Positions 1 through 64,000 of a stretch of DNA of 64,000 bases are shown here, piece after piece. The notes below the pieces were generated by a model, which was given only the letters and a program-made list of their open reading frames with translations, was not told the origin of the DNA and ran no database searches. Position numbers and translations under genes: made by a program. The DNA lies in the NCBI GenBank assembly GCA_016584305.1, contig JACEEZ010000390.1:16193-80192 (forward strand), in the 5' to 3' direction. Source of the DNA: Chionoecetes opilio. Taxonomy: Eukaryota > Arthropoda > Malacostraca > Decapoda > Majidae. Each line of letters opens with the position of its first letter. Position 1 is the first letter of the stretch.

Positions 1-164
1 ATTTACCATATACTGAAGATAATTATTATGAATGTAGTATTGTCAACTTATTTCCATTTTTTATGTATTGCGATTACATATTTTGCGGAATATTTGTGTT
101 TTCATGTGATTAAAAATGTTCCATGAAATACTTGTTCATGTTGTTCTCGGGGCAATATATATTT

Positions 165-715
165 TTTCATCACAAAGGACTGGCCAAGGGCAAAACAAAA
201 GGTAACAAAAACTCTGCTTAATTACCATTTATCCCTATAAAGAAGACAGTAAGAGAATAAAGAAAGGGGGTTGGGCCAATTTAGTTCTGGAGGTGTTTTT
301 TCACTCCTCTCTGAAAAAAATGTATGTCGTAAGGTGGCAAAATAGAAACAGGAAGAGAGTTCCAGAGTTTACCACTGATTCGGATGAAAGGGTAAAGATA
401 CTGATTAACTATTGCATAGGGAAGATGAACAGAATAGGGATGAGAATGAAATAAATGTCTTGTAAAGCGAGGCCGCGGGAGGTGGGAAGGCTTGCTTATA
501 GTGAGTTCAGAAGAGCAGTGAGCATGAAAATAACGGTAGATGATAGCAAGAGAAGCAACATTGTAGCAATGATTCAAAGATTGAAGACAGTCAGTAGGAG
601 GAAGGCAGTTAGTTGATAAGAAGAAAGGCTTTTGACTCAGCGTTGTTTAGGAGAGCTGCATGAGTGGATCCCCCCCAAAAAATGTGAGACATTTCCATTA
701 ATGGGAGGATATTGC
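165..715 (-). pseudogene. Jockey-like LINE 3' fragment (RT C-terminal region and tail)
   Basis: The minus strand translates to a recurring peptide with motifs SLAIIYRYFHAHCSSEL, PRPRFTRHLFHSHPYSVHLP and SGKLWNSLPVS, which is the region downstream of the reverse transcriptase in the plus-strand LINE at 43880-48190. It is frameshifted and lacks the catalytic RT motifs. It lies upstream of exon A and was duplicated with it, since the same fragment occurs at 2945, 7670, 10560, 14616 and 19600. Confidence 0.75.
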
Positions 716-1050
716 CCCTATATGTTTATTTCACATCCATTTTATTCCCTGCAAAGTGTAACCATATGTTTAGTTTACTTCCATATTAATCCCATTAAAT
801 TTTAGGAGAAAAAAAAAAAAAAATCAAAATATATAAATATAGGTTTTGAAATAATAATCAAAAGTTAATGTTTTGCGGCATATTCTTTAGTAATTTCAAT
901 GCATTTTTTTCTTTAGAAATTGTCCTATACTTGCGTGCACGAAATTCAACAGTTTATCCAGCTTGTAGTTGTTCCAAAACACTACACATCTTCCATGTAT
1001 TGGAATACCACACCATTGTATCTCACGTGTGAATTATTCTTTTCCTTCAG

Positions 1051-61041
<59,991 letters not shown>

Positions 61042-61115
61042 GCAGCAATACAGTGTGTTGTCAAGAGCTGATAGAGGAAGGTTGATATCTATAAGTCTAA
61101 TGGACACCACTTCAT

Positions 61116-61170
61116 AATAAACATTTGCAATGGTTCATGTCATCTTTTGTGTTGTGGTTGTTGCAATAGT
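61116..61170 (+). terminator. Polyadenylation signal and GU-rich tract
   Basis: AATAAA at 61116-61121, 75 nt after the stop, followed by TTTTGTGTTGTGGTTGTTG at about 61145. A standard arrangement for a cleavage/polyadenylation site. Confidence 0.55.
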
Positions 61171-62026
61171 TGTTGTACCAAGATATATTGTATGAGTAGT
61201 AAAGATATATCAGCGTTGTTCAAATACTTTAGGAACAAGGCCAGATTTTGAACGTCAATTTACTGGAAGGACCATATTTCAATTTAACTCTACTTTTCTC
61301 ACTAAATATTAAAGGATAAAATAGAGGTAAAATCATTATATGAATTATAAAGGGAGGCGCCTGGCGACATTAGTGCAGTGGCGACTATAGTGTTATTGAC
61401 GGTAGTGGTGCAAATACGTCGCACTTTTCACCGCCTCAGTCAATGGTAATAAACTTCTGTTATTCTTATTATCATAATGTTATTCTGAAATTCTTCTGGT
61501 TTCCGAAGAAGATAACTATTTCACTTTTGTTTTGAGGAAGGTAATACCATCTCCACCACATGCTGGAGCAGGAATGATACAGATGACGTGAGTAATAAGG
61601 CCGGCAGAGAGAGAGCCAAGTTCTCTTCCATAACTATTAAGAAACAAATAATTGAATCTCACCAAAGCTACCACTTAAAAATCATAAAATCAAGAATATT
61701 ACCGCGAATAAAATAATTATGAGCTTTATTTACCTTGTTACTATGTTTTCCTTTACCAGGCTGTGTAGGAAGTAGGCTATGATGTGAAAGCTGCTGTCTA
61801 TTAAGTACTAATAAGCCCCTACAATCTACGACCTAAACAAAGACCCCCAATCAAGTTTCTTCTTGTTATTACAACCAAACGCCGAACAAAACAAGCTGCC
61901 TTTCACGCTTGCTGCCATCGTTGTGAGAGGACGCGGATGTAAAAGCTACCTCCAACCGCACGGTGTCGCGTCGATCGCATGCGCACCACAGGGCACCCCA
62001 GAGTGAGGCATCATTTTGTAGAGGGT
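61171..62026. other. Downstream intergenic sequence, nothing recognised
   Basis: No ORF with recognisable motifs, no exon-class repeat and no clear transposon ends. Composition changes from AT-rich to mixed. Confidence 0.5.
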
Positions 62027-62160
62027 CTTTGGTACCTCTTGCCTCCATGAACACTCTAAGGCGTTCTGTTGCCGATATTGACTGCCTAAATTTAGTTTCA
62101 TCTTTATTTATATGAGTGCCACTCCTGCGCAACAAATTCTCGAAATCATGTGGACATCCG
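62027..62160 (-). pseudogene. HARBI1/Harbinger-like transposase fragment
   Basis: Minus-strand peptide FENLLRRSGTHINKDETKFR followed by QSISATERLRVFM resembles the N-terminal helical region of PIF/Harbinger transposase genes (the usual pattern is F..LL..VGP.I.K.DT..R..I...ERL...LR). No catalytic domain follows. Confidence 0.6.
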
Positions 62161-62502
62161 AAAGAAATTCTGGAACACTCCTTTTTCTTGTACTGTGCGT
62201 GGCAAGAGACAGGCACCATCCTCTATAACACTGCGCAAAAGATCAAGATTTGCGCACACAAAATAACTACGGCAGCAGCTGCCGCCAAGGCGTTTTCACA
62301 CGCCGACATGACCTTCACGTCTCCAGAGACCAGTGTGGACGGCCTCACAAACTCTACTCTTGTTGCCAACATATCGCCAACATTGTAACACACGCTATGT
62401 CATACATTGTTGTAGACATGTATCCAAATGTTGGCTGTTGTGTTTAGGGCAGTTTTCAACTTGTCTGTAGACAAAATGTTGCCAGTGTGGACGCACGCAC
62501 CA

Positions 62503-63162
62503 TCTATAATAATATAAGCGAAAGTGTGTGTGTGTGTGTGTGGTCTGTCTGTCTGTGTGTCCGCTCTAGGTGCCGCCCCCTGTGGCGGAATCCCCTCATA
62601 TGGCACAGTTTTGGAACCGGATCGAGCAGGGGAAGGTTTTAAGCCCACTTATGAGATGATGAGATGATCCGATCACTTTTTTTTTTTTTTTAGCAGCCTA
62701 TTAGCGAGAATTGTGAAAAAAAGTGGGTTACGAGAATTGAGGAAACCTTGATGTAGGGTGATGGGTAATGGGTGAGTGAATGGGTGGGGTGATGGGTAAT
62801 GGGTGTGGGGTGATGGGTGAGTGAATGGGTGGGGGGTGATGGGTGAGGGAATAGGTGGGGGGTGATGGGTAATAGGTGAGTGAATGGGTGTGTGGTGATG
62901 GGTAATGGGTGAGTGAATGGGTGGGGGGTGATGGGTAATGGGTGAGTGAATGGGTGGTGGGTGATGGGTAAAGGGTGAGTGAATGGGTTGGCGTTAATAC
63001 ATACATTTCTACATCCATGATTTCAGGGAAGTTAGAAGGGGCTATCTGGAGAGTCTGTTTGGTGGGCCGAGGCCCACCAAACACAGGTGGTGGGCCGGCC
63101 CACCAATAGCCCTCCGCAGGAGCTAGCCAAGAAGTCCGCCCGGAGGGCGGCTTTGCGGCTAG
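62503..63162 (+). mobile_element. Non-autonomous Helitron, 660 bp, complete
   Basis: Starts TCTATAATAATATAAGCGAA, ends with the hairpin CCGCCCGGAGGGCGG followed by CTTTGCGG and CTAG. Host bases are A before and T after, the Helitron A|T insertion rule. No target duplication and no inverted termini. Carries a minisatellite at 62758-62993. Confidence 0.85.
62758..62993. repeat. Minisatellite GGGTGATGGGTAATGGGTGA-type
   Basis: Units of 30-37 bp, reverse complement of the array at 17480-17720, inside the Helitron. Confidence 0.9.
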
Positions 63163-63575
63163 TAAGTAATAAAGTTGTGAACTCAATACAAGTGATGTCA
63201 TACTTGTGGCGTCGATGGAACGAAAGTAACTGGGATTATAAACATTTGTTCACTGCTTCACCAAGAGGTGCGTCGGACAGGAGGGAGATATGTCGCCGCC
63301 CACGCCAGGGTTGAAGTAGTAGTCATGCTTGCATGCGTCTTATGGAGAGGAGGGAGCTAGTCACACCCATCGTTCTAATAATACATGTACAATTTTTAAA
63401 TACAAATTATTTCGTTTAACATCATAATAAAACTTATTCCCATTCTGGAAAAACCAGCAGGTGTATTTTGTTTCATGAATAGTGACAACTTATAATCAGA
63501 ACGTAAAAAAAGAACAATGTAATGCATGAAATTTCAGAGGCGACTGATTAAATTAGGTAGAGTATATATATATAT

Positions 63576-63616
63576 ACTAGCCGCAAGGCCGCCCTCCGGG
63601 CGGCCTTTTTGGCTAG
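63576..63616 (+). mobile_element. Helitron 3' terminus fragment
   Basis: ACTAGCCGCAAGGCCGCCCT then CCGGGCGGCCTTTTTGGCTAG followed by T. Hairpin plus CTAG|T as at 63162, preceded by (TA)n with no visible 5' body. Confidence 0.6.
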
Positions 63617-63651
63617 TTTGAAAAAAAGGAACAAAATGCCTGCTAGCTGGG

Positions 63652-64000
63652 AATTCCTGTAAAGCAGTAATTCCTGTCAAGCAGTAATTCTTGTCAAGCA
63701 GTAATTCCTGTCAAGCAGTAATTCCTGTCAAGCAGTAATTCCTGTCAAGCAGTAATTCCTGTCAAGCAGTAATTCCTGTCAAGCAGTAATTCCTGTCAAG
63801 CAGTAATTCCTGTCAAGCAGTAATTCCTGTCAAGCAGTAATTCCTGTCAAGCAGTAATTCCTGTCAAGCAGTAATTCCTGTCAAGCAGTAATTCCTGTCA
63901 AGCAGTAATTCCTGTCAAGCAGTATTCCTGTCAAGCAGTAATTCCTGTCAAGCAGTAATTCCTGTCAAGCAGTAATTCCTGTCAAGCAGTAATTCCTGTC
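63652..64000. repeat. 17-bp tandem satellite running off the window
   Basis: About 20 copies of GTCAAGCAGTAATTCCT with almost no variation (first copies diverged; one unit near 63924 lacks an A). Not a CRISPR: there are no spacers. Confidence 0.95.

Noticed and set aside
63652..64000. CRISPR array
   Set aside because: Head-to-tail 17-bp repeat without spacers in a eukaryotic context.

Overview
Eukaryotic DNA, most likely from an arthropod and probably a decapod crustacean. The grounds are spliceosomal splice signals, long (GA)n/(CA)n microsatellites, RTE-, Jockey- and CR1-like LINEs of the kind abundant in decapods, Helitrons, and short GGTTA/TAACC-type motifs. Nothing looks prokaryotic. The species call is inference.

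The backbone is one plus-strand modular gene. From 1051 to about 61041 I find roughly 47 short exon-like blocks, each preceded by a pyrimidine tract plus AG and followed by GTAAG or GTATG. They fall into three classes: A (54 nt), B (69 nt; variants 66 and 72) and C (66 nt; variants 69 and 81). Every intact block is a multiple of 3 and is open in the same phase (intron phase 2 on both sides), so any block can be joined, skipped or multiplied without frameshift. The product would be a low-complexity Gly/Gln/Ser/Glu-rich polypeptide with a Ser at every junction (AG|C). Forty blocks are intact on the plus strand (11 A, 18 B, 11 C-class, about 875 residues if all were used). One is inverted, one is split by an insertion, one has a 1-nt deletion, and five lie in badly corrupted sequence. 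A probable terminal exon (stop codon, AATAAA, GU-rich tract) lies near 60969-61041; the 5' end of the gene is outside the window. I do not recognise the protein.

Layout: 1-13600 holds four tandem units of about 2.8 kb (minus-strand LINE tail, exon A, exon B, internally deleted RTE). From about 8036 to 15545 the sequence is a degraded-looking copy with the signature of base-calling or consensus error. 13600-22150 holds fold-back elements, two near-identical blocks with about 0.5 kb of (GA)n, and a Helitron. 22150-33030 is the cleanest exon array, built of ~2.37 kb A-B-C-B and ~0.98 kb B-C units. 33030-37400 continues the array around a LINE and a TTAA-flanked insertion. 37497-48420 is a transposon nest (two minus-strand RTEs, an inverted exon B, fold-back elements, a Jockey-like LINE split by a TTAA element). 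48600-57350 holds three more units with diverged exons, LINE remnants, a nested CR1-like LINE and a tRNA-derived SINE. 57386-58010 is a large palindrome. 58264-60958 is a DNA transposon with two open ORFs inserted at the acceptor of the terminal exon. 61122-64000 has a HARBI1-like fragment, a complete small Helitron, a Helitron 3' end and a 17-bp satellite that runs off the window.

The units were duplicated together with their intronic transposons, so shared insertions record the order of events: the exon array grew by unequal exchange, and later insertions broke individual copies.
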